Origin: Trueperaceae bacterium | GTDB lineage: Bacteria; Deinococcota; Deinococci; Deinococcales; Trueperaceae | Direction: 5' to 3' | DNA: 16,681 nucleotides | NCBI GenBank assembly: GCA_003567075.1 | Contig: PXAU01000143.1 | Location: 1 to 16,681, forward strand | In this document: piece by piece, positions 1-8,366 of the stretch | Position numbering within the stretch: the first letter of the stretch is position 1 | Layout of the letters: each line of letters starts with the position of its first letter | Program-made: the position numbers and the translations under genes | The notes under the pieces: generated by a model | The model's input: only the letters and a program-made list of their open reading frames with translations | Database searches by the model: none | What the model was told of the DNA's origin: nothing

Positions 1-509
1 TCTTCGTCCGAGACCAGCGTCGTCACGACCTCAAGGCCGCCATCGTGATCGACAGGGTCGGTCATCGCTCGAGCACCGCGGTGCCGCCGCTGCTCCTGGT
101 CGGCGCCGAGTGCGATCCGCGGCTGCCGCCCGCACTCGACGCGCTCCACGCAAGGGCACCCGAAGTCGCGCCCGTGCCGCACCGCTACCTCGAACGCGTC
201 CCAGCCGTCGACGCCTTCCGCGAGCAGGGCATCCCGGCGCTGTGGCTCAGCGGTGGGCGGGCACCACACCATCGCGGCCCCGACGACCGCATCGAGCACC
301 TCGACGACGCGATGCTCGAGGGCACGGCAGCGCAACTCCTGGCGCTGGTCGAGTTGGTGGCGGACACCAGGCTGCCAGGGCCGTGCGGCGATCACGACGT
401 AGGGGCCTTCGTGCAGCGCGCCTGGAAGCGCTGGGCTGGGCGCGGGCGACTCAGCGCCGGCAAGCTCGATCGCCTGGTGCGCGAGGCGCTGCCTCGACTG
501 ACGCCCTAG
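1..509 (+). CDS. M28-family zinc peptidase, C-terminal fragment (5' end outside window)
   Basis: The frame is open from base 3, so the gene starts upstream; the ATG at 45 is internal. The visible 168 residues begin in a strand reading AAIVIDRVGH, as in the core of M28 aminopeptidase-like metallopeptidases. They continue to DAFREQGIPALWLSGG and then HHRGPDDRIEHLDD. This resembles the usual M28 ending, where 'GIPAL' is followed by a zinc-ligand histidine in a 'YHTPDDT'-like motif and a helix. The remaining zinc ligands lie outside the window, so catalytic competence cannot be judged. About 45 residues follow the domain, ending in a basic helix-like tail. The stop codon TAG (507-509) overlaps the stop of the convergent ATPase gene. 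Substrate and localisation are unknown. The family call is moderately sure; the link to neighbouring repair genes is probably only positional. Confidence 0.72.
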   Translation, partial: FVRDQRRHDLKAAIVIDRVGHRSSTAVPPLLLVGAECDPRLPPALDALHARAPEVAPVPHRYLERVPAVDAFREQGIPALWLSGGRAPHHRGPDDRIEHLDDAMLEGTAAQLLALVELVADTRLPGPCGDHDVGAFVQRAWKRWAGRGRLSAGKLDRLVREALPRLTP

Positions 510-3500
510 CCGTCGCGACCCGCATCCTCGCCGTTGGCGCGCGCATGATCCACCGGCTCGCCCCAGTCGGCCAGCTCCGGTCGATGCGTGAGGAGCAGCA
601 CTTGCCGCTCGTGCGCAAGCGCTCGCACCATGTCGCGCGCACGCTCGAGCCGCACCTCGTCCCAGTGCACGAAGGGGTCGTCCAGGACCAGCGGCAGGGG
701 CACGTCGTCGGCAACCAGGTCGATGACCGCCAGCCGCAACGCCAGCGCCAGCTGGTCGCGGGTGCCCTGCGACAACTGGGCGGGGACGGCGGTGTCGCCG
801 TCGGGCTCGAGCACGCGGGCGGCGAAGTCGTCATCGAGGCGTACGCGCCTTCCCGGTCGGTCCGAGACGGTCGCCAGCAGCGCACCGGCCCGAGCCTCCA
901 GGCGGCCGCGGTGATCGCTCGTGTAGGCGCGGAGGCTGGCGCCGAGTTCGCCATAGGCAAGCGCGAGGGCAGCCACTTCGACCCGGACCTGCTCGGCCTG
1001 GGCATCGCGATCGCGACTGGCCTCGAGGAGTCCCGCAACGTTCACGGCCGCCGCGCCCTCGGCTGCAGCCACCTCGCGCTGGGCCCGCAGAAGCGCCTCC
1101 TGTGCCGCGCGTTCCGACGCCGCCGCGCGCTCGGCCGCGCCCCCCACCAGGGCGAAGGCGCGCTCCAGCGGATCGCTGCCGGCATCAACGGCATCTGGGG
1201 CGGAGACCTGCACGCCGGCATCGCGCTGCGCTGCCAGGTCGGCCGGCATGACGTCTACCCATGCCCGGTCCGCCAGAGGCGCGCCCGACTGCGCCAGGTC
1301 TGCCGGCGGCAAGTCGGGGTGCTCTTGGGCTACGGCTCGCCAGGCGGCGCTGGCACTGGCGAGGTTCGACTCGAGCCGGGAGGTCCGAGCGTCGAGGTCA
1401 CGGACGTGGTTGACGCCTGCGCTACGCAGGTGGGCGTGCAAGTCACGTTCGACCTGCGACACGTGCGCTCGAGCGGCCGCGACGGCGGCCAGCGCCGCGC
1501 CGACCCGCTCCACGTCGATCCCGGACGGCGTTGCAGGGCCCGCTGGCGCAGCATCGAGCTCGTCCCCATCGAGCAGATCGTCGTCGCCGATCAACAGATC
1601 CGCGTCTGGATCGGACGGGGTGAGCGCCGCCTCGAGCGGCACCCACCAGCGCCGGACGGCCGCCGCCTTCACCTCGAGCGTCGCTTCGGCCATGGCGCGC
1701 TCGCGCGCCGCGGCCTCCGCGGCCACCGCCAACGCCTCGCCCCACGCGCGCCGGCGCGCTCGTTCGGCCTCCTCCTCGGCCTCACGGCGCTCGTGGGCCA
1801 GGTGCTCGGCGTCGTGCCGCTCAGCCGATGCCTCCCAGGCGGACCAGGACGCCTCGGACACGCCGGCGAGCCAAGCCGTGAGCTCGCCGACGTTGACGAC
1901 CTCCTGCCAGCCCAGGTCGCCCTCTTGGACGCGCATCAGGCGCACCAGGTCGGCCAAGGCGCCGTCCTCGGCGCGGATGCGCCAGGCCTCGAAGACCTCG
2001 GGGTCGCGCTCGTCGTCGCCCTCGAGCAGGTCGGCCAGCACCACCGACAGCTCGTTGCGGCCGGCCTCCACGAGCGGCGTCAGCCTCGTCCATGCCAGGT
2101 ACGCCGCCTCGACGTCCGTCCCCTCGGGAAGCACCGCCAGCACCGGCTCCACGGCGTCGAGGAAAGCACGCCCCTCCTCCTCGCAGTCGAGCAGGTGCGC
2201 TTCAGCCTGCTCCAACGCGCGCGCATCGGCCTGCACTTGGTCGAACTGCGCCTCGAACGCGGCGCGTTGCCGCAGACGCTGTCGCAGCTCGTCGTCGTCC
2301 CCGGCCAGACCGGCCTCCGCCAACGCCTTCCGGGCCGCGGCCGTGCCGTCGTGTACAGGCAGCAGGGCGCCCGCCAGCATCCCGAGGCCAGCGCCCAGGT
2401 AGGCCGTGTACGGCCACGCGAAGCCCAGCCACGCCACCACCGCTGGCAGCCCGAACCCACCGACAAGCCCGCCAGCGACGGCGGCCGCGAAGCGCCAGGG
2501 CCGAGGGTCGCGGCGCCGCTCCACGGCCGCCTCGAACGCCTCGAGCGCAGCGGTCTGCTGCGAGGTCAGATGCCGCACGTCGGCGAACGCCGCCCGATGG
2601 CGCTGGACACGCTCGAGCAGGTCGTCGCGGCGCGTCCGGGCGGCCTGCACGCGCTCGATCAGCGCTCCTTCACGCTGCCCGTAGCCACTCAGCAGCTCGA
2701 GCACGTCGGGTGCCAGCGTGTCGAAGACGGCCACCTGCGCCAAGGCCTCGGCATCGGCTCGGACACGCGCACGCAAGGCGCTGGCCGCGTCGACGCGCCG
2801 CAGCAGCGTCGCCGCGCTGCGCCGCAAGCGCCGCACCGAGGCGGCTGCAGGCCGGTCGAGCTGGCTCCAGTCGAGCTCGTCGTTGGCCGGCTCGGACGCG
2901 GCGCCATCCGGCGAACGCTCCGGACGCGGCCCCACGAGGTGCGAACGCTCGGGACGCGGCCCCTCGGGACCGTCGCGCTGGGCGACGACAGCAGCCTGGG
3001 CAGCCACCTCCCGCCGACGGGCGGCGTCGAGTTCGTGGCGCGCCATCTGCAGTTCGCGCAGCTCGTCCTCGGCGCTGCTCGGTGGGGGCTCACCTTGGGT
3101 GAGCCGCTGCCAGGTCAGCTCCGCCTCCGCGCGCTCGGCTGCAAGCTCCAACGCCCGCTCGAGCGCCTGCCGATGCGTGCGCAGGCGCTCGGCCGCGCGC
3201 TCGGTCTCGGTCCGCGCCTCGAGCCAACGACGGCGCGCCGCGGCGGCCGCGCTGGCGCGAGCTGTGGCCTCGCGCGCAGCGGCGTGCTCCTCCTCGGCCT
3301 GCCGCAAGCGGGCACGCGCCGCCTCCAGGCCATCGGCCGCGGCTCGACCGGCCTCCGCCTGGCGCCGCAGCGCCTCGGCCTCCTCCTCGAGGCGCTCCAG
3401 GCGCCGCGGCTGGCGCAGGTCCGACATGCCGAGGTCAAGCGCTCGGAGCCAGCGCGTGCGCTCCCGCAAGGCCTCGTCGAGGCGTGCCAGGGCGGCCTGC

Positions 3501-4063
3501 GCGCCGCCGGCCCCGGCGCCCGACAGCAGGCGCTGGACGTCACTGCCGAGTCGATGCGGATCGCCGCTCAGGTCGCCCTGTGCGAGGAGGGTGGTGGCGA
3601 GCACCAGCTCGCCGTCGATCACGCCGAGGGTGTCGTGGAGCCAGCGCTCGTACGCGCTCGCAGCGAGCCGCGCGGCGGGGTTGTGCACGCCGTCGAGCAC
3701 GAGCGTGTCACCGTCGCCGTCGTGGCGGCGCAAGCGCACGCGGTGCGTCTCGAACGCTCGCTCGACGGTGTAGCGGCGCCCATCCGGCGCGCGCAGCGTC
3801 AGCGTTCCCCGGTGCGGGCCGCCGTACCACGAGCGGTAGCGGCCCCAGCCTGGAACCGCGGGATCGCTGCGGTGCGGCACGCCCCAGAGGGTCGCGGCCA
3901 AGCCCAGCACGGCCGTGGTCTTGCCGCGCTCGTTCTGGGCCGACCACACCCCGAGGCCGGCCGGCAGCGAGAGCTGGAGGTCTCGATGCAGGCCGAAGCC
4001 CTGCAGCTGCAAGGCCTCGAAGGCGACGCGACCCTCCGGCACGGCTTGACCTGATCGGCTCAC
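506..4063 (-). CDS. SbcC/Rad50-like ATPase of the YhaN type with a central membrane hairpin
   Basis: A 1185-residue ABC/SMC-type ATPase, expected to work with the SbcD-like nuclease encoded just upstream. The N-terminal nucleotide-binding half has an unusual P-loop, AQNERGKTT (residues 42-50), close to the 'NEAGKST' P-loop of YhaN-like proteins; its first glycine is replaced by alanine. Long Ala/Arg/Glu-rich coiled-coil stretches flank a hydrophobic hairpin (about residues 525-571, two likely membrane helices). No CxxC zinc hook is present. The C-terminal half carries the signature LSQGTRDQ (from 1097), Walker B ending in D1128-D1129, and the H-loop histidine H1160 in LLLTHRP. I chose the GTG at 4063 because it overlaps the sbcD stop as GTGA and has GGAGG six bases upstream; the frame stays open further upstream, but that part overlaps sbcD. 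YhaN-type is my preferred call over true SbcC; B. subtilis YhaN is, as I recall, also membrane-associated. Confidence 0.87.
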   Translation of the reverse strand: MSRSGQAVPEGRVAFEALQLQGFGLHRDLQLSLPAGLGVWSAQNERGKTTAVLGLAATLWGVPHRSDPAVPGWGRYRSWYGGPHRGTLTLRAPDGRRYTVERAFETHRVRLRRHDGDGDTLVLDGVHNPAARLAASAYERWLHDTLGVIDGELVLATTLLAQGDLSGDPHRLGSDVQRLLSGAGAGGAQAALARLDEALRERTRWLRALDLGMSDLRQPRRLERLEEEAEALRRQAEAGRAAADGLEAARARLRQAEEEHAAAREATARASAAAAARRRWLEARTETERAAERLRTHRQALERALELAAERAEAELTWQRLTQGEPPPSSAEDELRELQMARHELDAARRREVAAQAAVVAQRDGPEGPRPERSHLVGPRPERSPDGAASEPANDELDWSQLDRPAAASVRRLRRSAATLLRRVDAASALRARVRADAEALAQVAVFDTLAPDVLELLSGYGQREGALIERVQAARTRRDDLLERVQRHRAAFADVRHLTSQQTAALEAFEAAVERRRDPRPWRFAAAVAGGLVGGFGLPAVVAWLGFAWPYTAYLGAGLGMLAGALLPVHDGTAAARKALAEAGLAGDDDELRQRLRQRAAFEAQFDQVQADARALEQAEAHLLDCEEEGRAFLDAVEPVLAVLPEGTDVEAAYLAWTRLTPLVEAGRNELSVVLADLLEGDDERDPEVFEAWRIRAEDGALADLVRLMRVQEGDLGWQEVVNVGELTAWLAGVSEASWSAWEASAERHDAEHLAHERREAEEEAERARRRAWGEALAVAAEAAARERAMAEATLEVKAAAVRRWWVPLEAALTPSDPDADLLIGDDDLLDGDELDAAPAGPATPSGIDVERVGAALAAVAAARAHVSQVERDLHAHLRSAGVNHVRDLDARTSRLESNLASASAAWRAVAQEHPDLPPADLAQSGAPLADRAWVDVMPADLAAQRDAGVQVSAPDAVDAGSDPLERAFALVGGAAERAAASERAAQEALLRAQREVAAAEGAAAVNVAGLLEASRDRDAQAEQVRVEVAALALAYGELGASLRAYTSDHRGRLEARAGALLATVSDRPGRRVRLDDDFAARVLEPDGDTAVPAQLSQGTRDQLALALRLAVIDLVADDVPLPLVLDDPFVHWDEVRLERARDMVRALAHERQVLLLTHRPELADWGEPVDHARANGEDAGRDG
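2911..2963. repeat. Short direct repeat inside the ATPase gene
   Basis: Two 23-bp copies at 2911-2933 and 2941-2963 differ at one base and lie 30 bp apart start to start. On the coding strand each encodes GPRPERS. They sit in a Pro/Arg-rich break between coiled-coil stretches, where such duplications are tolerated. This looks like local slippage or duplication rather than a mobile element. Confidence 0.7.
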
Positions 4064-4075
4064 AGGTCGCCCTCC
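4060..4075 (-). promoter_or_regulatory. RBS and GTGA translational-coupling junction, sbcD to ATPase
   Basis: On the minus strand GGAGG (4075-4071) is followed by six bases and then GTG (4063-4061), whose last two bases start the TGA stop of sbcD (4062-4060). The Shine-Dalgarno site lies inside the last sbcD codons. This fixes the ATPase start and implies coupled, near-stoichiometric translation of the two subunits. Confidence 0.85.
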
Positions 4076-5196
4076 AGCGCCGCCAACCCCTGCCGAAGCG
4101 CGCGCACCACGAGCGCGCGCTCGTCCTCGTCTTGGGCGGCGTCCAGCCGCGTCTGCATGCGCCGCACGAACGTGCCCCGCACGGTGGGGCTGGCGCCCCA
4201 CGCCTCGAGCAATGCGGGCGACACGGCGGTGGTGTGGTCCTCGACGCGTAGGTAGAGGGTGTCGCCGCTGCAGCGGGCGGCCAGTTCCTCGGGATCGAGC
4301 ACGGCCGGCAGCGCCCCGGTGAGGCGGACCCGCAAGAGGTCGCCGGCGTGTCGGCCGGCGACGGCGGCGAGGGCCTCGAGCACGGCGCCCTCGTGCTCGC
4401 AGTCGCTCACGTCGAGGCGTTCGTCGACGAGCTGCTGGCCCCGGAGCGGCCGTTGCTCGACCCGAGGCCCAGCCGGCGTGAACGTGACCAGGCTCCAGTG
4501 CCGCGCGCCGGGATCGTCGAAGCCCTTGCCACCGACGCACCCGGGGTAGACGGCCAGGCCGTTGCCCAGTCGTTCCTCGCTGGGCCGGTGGAGGTGCCCC
4601 AACGCCAGGTAGTCGTAGCCCGCGGCCGCGAGCACGGCGCGCGGCAGCGGCAGGCTGCGCTCGTCGTTCACGGCAGCGGCACCGTGACGCAGGGTGCCGT
4701 GCGCGAGGAACACCTGCGGCCCCGCACCCTCGTGCGGCGGTAAGGTGCCCAGCACGTTCGTCACGTCGGTCACGCCGCCCACGTAAGCGACGCCGTGCAG
4801 GTGCAGCGTCGTGCCGGCAGCCTCGATCCGGCCGAGCGCGGCGGGCATGGGCGCGCGCACCAGCAAACCCGGCCAGCGCTCGGCCTCGCGCCGGTAGACC
4901 GAGGTCCCGTAGGTGAGCTCGTCGTGGTTCCCAGGCACGGTCACCACGCTGATGCCGGCCGCCACCAGGCGGCCGAGCGCCTCGCGCGCGTCGCGCACCA
5001 CGTCGGCCGGCGGCGCGAAGTCGTCGAACAGGTCGCCGACGATCAGCACCGCATGGACGCGCTCGCTCAGCGCCAGATCGACGGCTTCACCGAGCCGCGC
5101 GTCGCGCGCCGCCCGGCGCACCTCCGCCACCTCGGGCGGTAGATCGCGTGGCAGCCAGCCGAGGTGCAGATCGGCGAGATGCAGCAGCCGCAGCAT
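4060..5196 (-). CDS. sbcD: SbcD/Mre11-type exonuclease (calcineurin-like metallophosphoesterase)
   Basis: A 378-residue nuclease subunit expected to pair with the Rad50-like ATPase. The metal-binding motifs are in the family order: DLH (D9, H11), GDLFDD (D55 and following), GNHDE (N90-H91-D92), a histidine in LAHGTLR (H166), and GHLH (H201, H203). Together these supply the two-metal site for end-processing 3'-5' exo/endonuclease activity. The C-terminal region after about residue 240 is the less conserved capping part, with no membrane segment or signal peptide. The ATG at 5196 begins MLRLLHLADLHLG directly before the first motif, as is normal. The gene follows addA by 11 bp and overlaps the ATPase gene by 4 bp. 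It could equally be called a YhaO-like protein, given the YhaN-like partner. The family assignment is firm; the substrate is inferred. Confidence 0.9.
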   Translation of the reverse strand: MLRLLHLADLHLGWLPRDLPPEVAEVRRAARDARLGEAVDLALSERVHAVLIVGDLFDDFAPPADVVRDAREALGRLVAAGISVVTVPGNHDELTYGTSVYRREAERWPGLLVRAPMPAALGRIEAAGTTLHLHGVAYVGGVTDVTNVLGTLPPHEGAGPQVFLAHGTLRHGAAAVNDERSLPLPRAVLAAAGYDYLALGHLHRPSEERLGNGLAVYPGCVGGKGFDDPGARHWSLVTFTPAGPRVEQRPLRGQQLVDERLDVSDCEHEGAVLEALAAVAGRHAGDLLRVRLTGALPAVLDPEELAARCSGDTLYLRVEDHTTAVSPALLEAWGASPTVRGTFVRRMQTRLDAAQDEDERALVVRALRQGLAALEGDL

Positions 5197-5204
5197 GCGC
5201 CCAC

Positions 5205-5210
5205 AGCCTA
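5205..5210 (-). promoter_or_regulatory. Possible leaderless-type -10 element before sbcD
   Basis: On the minus strand TAGGCT lies eight bases before the sbcD ATG. It matches the TANNNT element that in Deinococcus directs transcription starting at or next to the start codon. Its first three bases are the addA stop codon TAG, so the match could be accidental. If real, sbcD and the ATPase gene could be expressed separately from addBA. Confidence 0.3.
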
Positions 5211-8200
5211 CCCGTCCGAGCCGTCGAACCGTTCGGCAGCGCGGCCCTCGGTCTCGGCGCCAGCGTCGGCTGCGGCGCCAGCGTCACCTGCGGCGCCAGC
5301 GTCGGCTGCGGCGTCGCTCGGCAGCGCCGCGCGCAGCGCCATCACGGCACCTTCGGGCGCCAGCGGATCGAGGGGCACGTACGTCCACGCACCAACATTG
5401 ACCGTCCCCTCGGGCAGGTCCTCGCTGGCGAGCAACGCCACCCCGCCGTCGGCCCGTGGCCAGCGCACGATCGCCTCGGCGCCGGCGCCGTCCGGACCGG
5501 GTACCGGTACCAGCAGGTCAGCCAGGGCCGGCGCCGGCACGCCAGCCTCCGCCAGCGCCGCCACGCCAGCGGGCCAGGTGCCGTCCTCGTCCAGCGTCGT
5601 CAGCGCCATCAAGGCGTCGCGCCAGTTGGCGCGCTCGGACGCCTCGGGGTCGCTTGGTGCGGTGGCGAAGAGCGGCGCCGTGGCGAAGGGGTCGGCCGGC
5701 GGCAGCGGCGGCGCTGCGACGGTGAAGCCGGCGGTCGGGTCGGTAACCTCCCGAGCCGTAGCCGCGTCGAGCCCGTCGCAACGCCGTGCCCAGAAGCGAT
5801 CGCCGTCGTCCACCTCGCTGGCGACGGGCGGGAGGGGGGGCAGCGGCAGCGCGCTCTCGGCGTCGATCAGCTGGACCTCCGGCTCGATGCCGGCCGCCGC
5901 CAGCCCCGGCGCCAGCAGGTCGAGCAACCCGCCCGAGGCCCCGCGCGCCGACACCAGCAGCGCCTCACGCGCGCGCGTCAGGGCCACGTACGACAACCGC
6001 GCGTCCTCGGCCGCCGCGCGCGCACGGCCTCGGGCCTCGGCCAGTAGGTAGAGCGCCGGCTCCGCCCAGCCCCCCGCACCGTCGCGCCACCGCAGGGTGA
6101 CGCCCAGGTCGGGATCGACCACCACCTCCTCGGCCTCGGCACGCGTGCGGCGGGCCAGGTCGGCCACCACCACCACCGGCCACTCGAGGCCCTTGGCGCC
6201 GTGGATGGTCATGAGCGTCACCGCATCGCTGGAGCGTAGCGGCGGCCGCGGCACCTTCACCTGCGCCGCACGCAGGCGCTGCAGCCGACGGCTGAGCCCG
6301 AAGGCGTCGCTGCCGCCCGCCTCGAGCTGCGCCACCAGCGTCAGCACGCCCTGCCAGTCAGCCAGGCGCCGGGCAGCGTTCGGGAGGTTGGCCAACACGG
6401 CCGCGTAGCCGCAGCGGGCGTCGGCCTCGCGCAGGAGCTCGAGCGCCCCGGCGCCGCGCGCGTGCAGCGCCCGCAGGTGTGCGAGCAGCGCGGCGCCGGC
6501 GCGCACCCGCTCGTCGTCGCTCCGTTCGAGCCGCACCCACCACGGCGCGCCACCCGCCCCGGGGCGGCGGGCGAGCGCGTGGATGGCGACGTCCGAGGCC
6601 GCCACGAAGGGGCCCCGCAGCGTTGCCAGCAGCGCCGGCGCGTCGCTCGCGTCGACCACGGCCGCCAGCAACGCCAGCGCGTCGAGGGCCTCGCGGGTGG
6701 CGAGCACGTCGCCACCGCCGGCGTTCAGCACCGGCACGCCGAGCGACGGTGCCAGCGCCTCGAGCGCCTCCAGCGAGGCCCGCGAGCGGGCCAGCACCGC
6801 CACGTCACCCGCTCGCAGCGGCCGGCGTCCGCCGGCGCCGTCGTCGACCTGGAGCGCTGGATCGGCCTCGAGCAACGCGCGGATCTCGAGCGCCAGCCGC
6901 TCGGCTTCGGCCAGCGCGGCCGCCGCGGCGTCGACGCCGCGAGCGTCCAGGCGCACGAAGCGCACGTGGGGGCCCGGCAGGCTGCTCTGGTCACGCAGCG
7001 CCTGGAGCGACGCGGCGTCCGCGCCAAGGACGACCTCGAACACGCGGTTGAGGACGCCCACCAGCGCAGCGTGGCTGCGGTAGCTGGTGCCGAGCGCGAC
7101 GTCGACGCCCTGGCGTTCGGCCAGCGCTCGGCGTTCGCTTCGGAACACGCCGACGTCGGCGCCGCGAAAGCCGTAGATCGACTGCTTCTCGTCGCCCACC
7201 ACGGTGACCGGCGCCTCGCCGCGCAAGAGCTCGAGCAGCCGCGCCTGCGCTGGGCTGGTGTCCTGGTACTCGTCCACCAGGATCGCGCGCCAGCGCCGCC
7301 GGAGTGCCGCGCTCACCTCGGGCCGCGCGACCGCCCGCACGGCGTGCACTTCCAGGTCGCCGAAGTCGACCACGCCGGCGCGCCGCTTGCGCGCGGCCAG
7401 GTCGGCCCGGACCCGTTCGAAGGCCTGGCGCAGCGCCGCGGTGCGCGCGATCATCGTCTCGTCCAGCGCCCCGAAACGCCAGCTGGCCGGCCCGCGAGCG
7501 TCCTGCCAGGCCGAGCGCGCGGCGTCGCGCAGGCTCCGCAAGGCGGCCTTCACCGCAGCCAGGTCGCCGCGGCCGAGCGAGCGCCACTCACCGCTGCGGC
7601 CAAGGTGGGGCCGCAGCTCGGCCAGGACGGTCCAGGCCTGGGCCTCGGCAGCGGGTTCTGGGTTGGGCTCGGCGAGGACGCCGACCGAAGCGAGCGCAGC
7701 GCGCCGGGCCTCTTCGCTCGGGTGCTCGGCCGGTCCGGCAGCGGCCTGAAGACACGCCACGGCGGCGTACCAGTCGTCGCCGCGCAGGTCGGCCAGCGCG
7801 TTGGCGCGGGCGGCCTCGAGCTCGGCGCGAAGCTGCGCCGCGTCCTTACCCAAGGCCGCTTCGGCCCGGAACGGGTCGGCCAGGAGCGTCTGCAGCGCGC
7901 GCTTCAGCAGCGAGAAGGGGAGCGCGGTCACGTCGGCGGCGCGCAGGCGCTCGAGCGCCGCGTCGAGGGCCTCGGCGGTCCACAGGCGGCCGTCGAGGTC
8001 GTCGAGGACCGTCACGTCGGGTGGCAGGCCGGCCGCTTCGGGGAAGGCGTGGCAGATGCGCTGCGCCAGCGCGTGGATGGTGCCGATGGGCGCGGCCTCG
8101 AGCTCGAGCATTGCGTGGGGGGCGAACGGCTGCTCTCCTTGGGCCAGGGCCTCCCGGAGCGCGCTGCGGATGCGTGCGCGCAGCTCGTCGGCGGCGCGCC

Positions 8201-8366
8201 GGGTGAAGGTGACGGCCACCACCTCGAGCGGCCGCAGGCCACCCGCGCACAGGTGGTGCAGGTAACGGCGAGCCAGCATGTGGGTCTTGCCGGTGCCGGC
8301 GCCGGCCACCACCGCGACGCTGCCGTCGGCGTCGACCGCGCGGCGCTGCTCGGGATCGAGTCTCAC
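5208..8366 (-). CDS. addA: AddA-like UvrD/Rep-family helicase lacking a nuclease domain
   Basis: A 1052-residue superfamily 1A helicase, the motor partner of the AddB-like nuclease encoded upstream. Visible motifs are: Q-motif region LDPEQRRAV; Walker A AGAGTGKT (21-28); Ia VTFTRRAADELR; GTIHALAQRI; Walker B VDEYQDTS (D365, E366); GDEKQSIYGFRGA; SYRSH; MTIHGAKGLEW (about 720); and SYVALTRARE (about 795). Canonical AddA carries a C-terminal RecB-type nuclease with a 'GxxDR...DYKT' signature. Here the last 240 or so residues show none and end in an acidic Ala/Gly/Asp repeat. The start is GTG at 8366, overlapping the addB stop as GTGA with GGAGG six bases upstream. The helicase assignment is certain. 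The name addA rests on the neighbour and gene size; a bare 'UvrD-type helicase' label would also be correct. Confidence 0.88.
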   Translation of the reverse strand: MRLDPEQRRAVDADGSVAVVAGAGTGKTHMLARRYLHHLCAGGLRPLEVVAVTFTRRAADELRARIRSALREALAQGEQPFAPHAMLELEAAPIGTIHALAQRICHAFPEAAGLPPDVTVLDDLDGRLWTAEALDAALERLRAADVTALPFSLLKRALQTLLADPFRAEAALGKDAAQLRAELEAARANALADLRGDDWYAAVACLQAAAGPAEHPSEEARRAALASVGVLAEPNPEPAAEAQAWTVLAELRPHLGRSGEWRSLGRGDLAAVKAALRSLRDAARSAWQDARGPASWRFGALDETMIARTAALRQAFERVRADLAARKRRAGVVDFGDLEVHAVRAVARPEVSAALRRRWRAILVDEYQDTSPAQARLLELLRGEAPVTVVGDEKQSIYGFRGADVGVFRSERRALAERQGVDVALGTSYRSHAALVGVLNRVFEVVLGADAASLQALRDQSSLPGPHVRFVRLDARGVDAAAAALAEAERLALEIRALLEADPALQVDDGAGGRRPLRAGDVAVLARSRASLEALEALAPSLGVPVLNAGGGDVLATREALDALALLAAVVDASDAPALLATLRGPFVAASDVAIHALARRPGAGGAPWWVRLERSDDERVRAGAALLAHLRALHARGAGALELLREADARCGYAAVLANLPNAARRLADWQGVLTLVAQLEAGGSDAFGLSRRLQRLRAAQVKVPRPPLRSSDAVTLMTIHGAKGLEWPVVVVADLARRTRAEAEEVVVDPDLGVTLRWRDGAGGWAEPALYLLAEARGRARAAAEDARLSYVALTRAREALLVSARGASGGLLDLLAPGLAAAGIEPEVQLIDAESALPLPPLPPVASEVDDGDRFWARRCDGLDAATAREVTDPTAGFTVAAPPLPPADPFATAPLFATAPSDPEASERANWRDALMALTTLDEDGTWPAGVAALAEAGVPAPALADLLVPVPGPDGAGAEAIVRWPRADGGVALLASEDLPEGTVNVGAWTYVPLDPLAPEGAVMALRAALPSDAAADAGAAGDAGAAADAGAETEGRAAERFDGSDG
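5255..5308. repeat. Three 18-bp tandem units at the 3' end of addA
   Basis: The unit CGGCGCCAGCGTCGGCTG (plus strand) occurs at 5255-5272, 5273-5290 and 5291-5308. The middle copy has two adjacent substitutions (GG to AC), and a degraded partial copy follows at 5309. On the coding strand it gives three Asp-Ala-Gly-Ala-Ala hexapeptides in the C-terminal tail of the helicase. The copy number preserves the reading frame. Confidence 0.85.

Noticed and set aside
110..4054. A 1314-codon open frame on the plus strand opposite the ATPase gene
   Set aside because: It is a GC-driven antisense shadow: its translation is Arg/Ala/Gly-rich with no recognisable motif, while the minus strand encodes a complete ABC-type ATPase.
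4064..4540. An N-terminal extension of the ATPase frame to 4540
   Set aside because: The extension overlaps sbcD and is Arg-rich without motifs. The GTG at 4063 has an ideal Shine-Dalgarno and sits shortly before the first strand of the ATPase fold.
5255..5308. A CRISPR-like array
   Set aside because: The units are directly adjacent with no spacers, are in frame within addA, and encode a simple peptide repeat.
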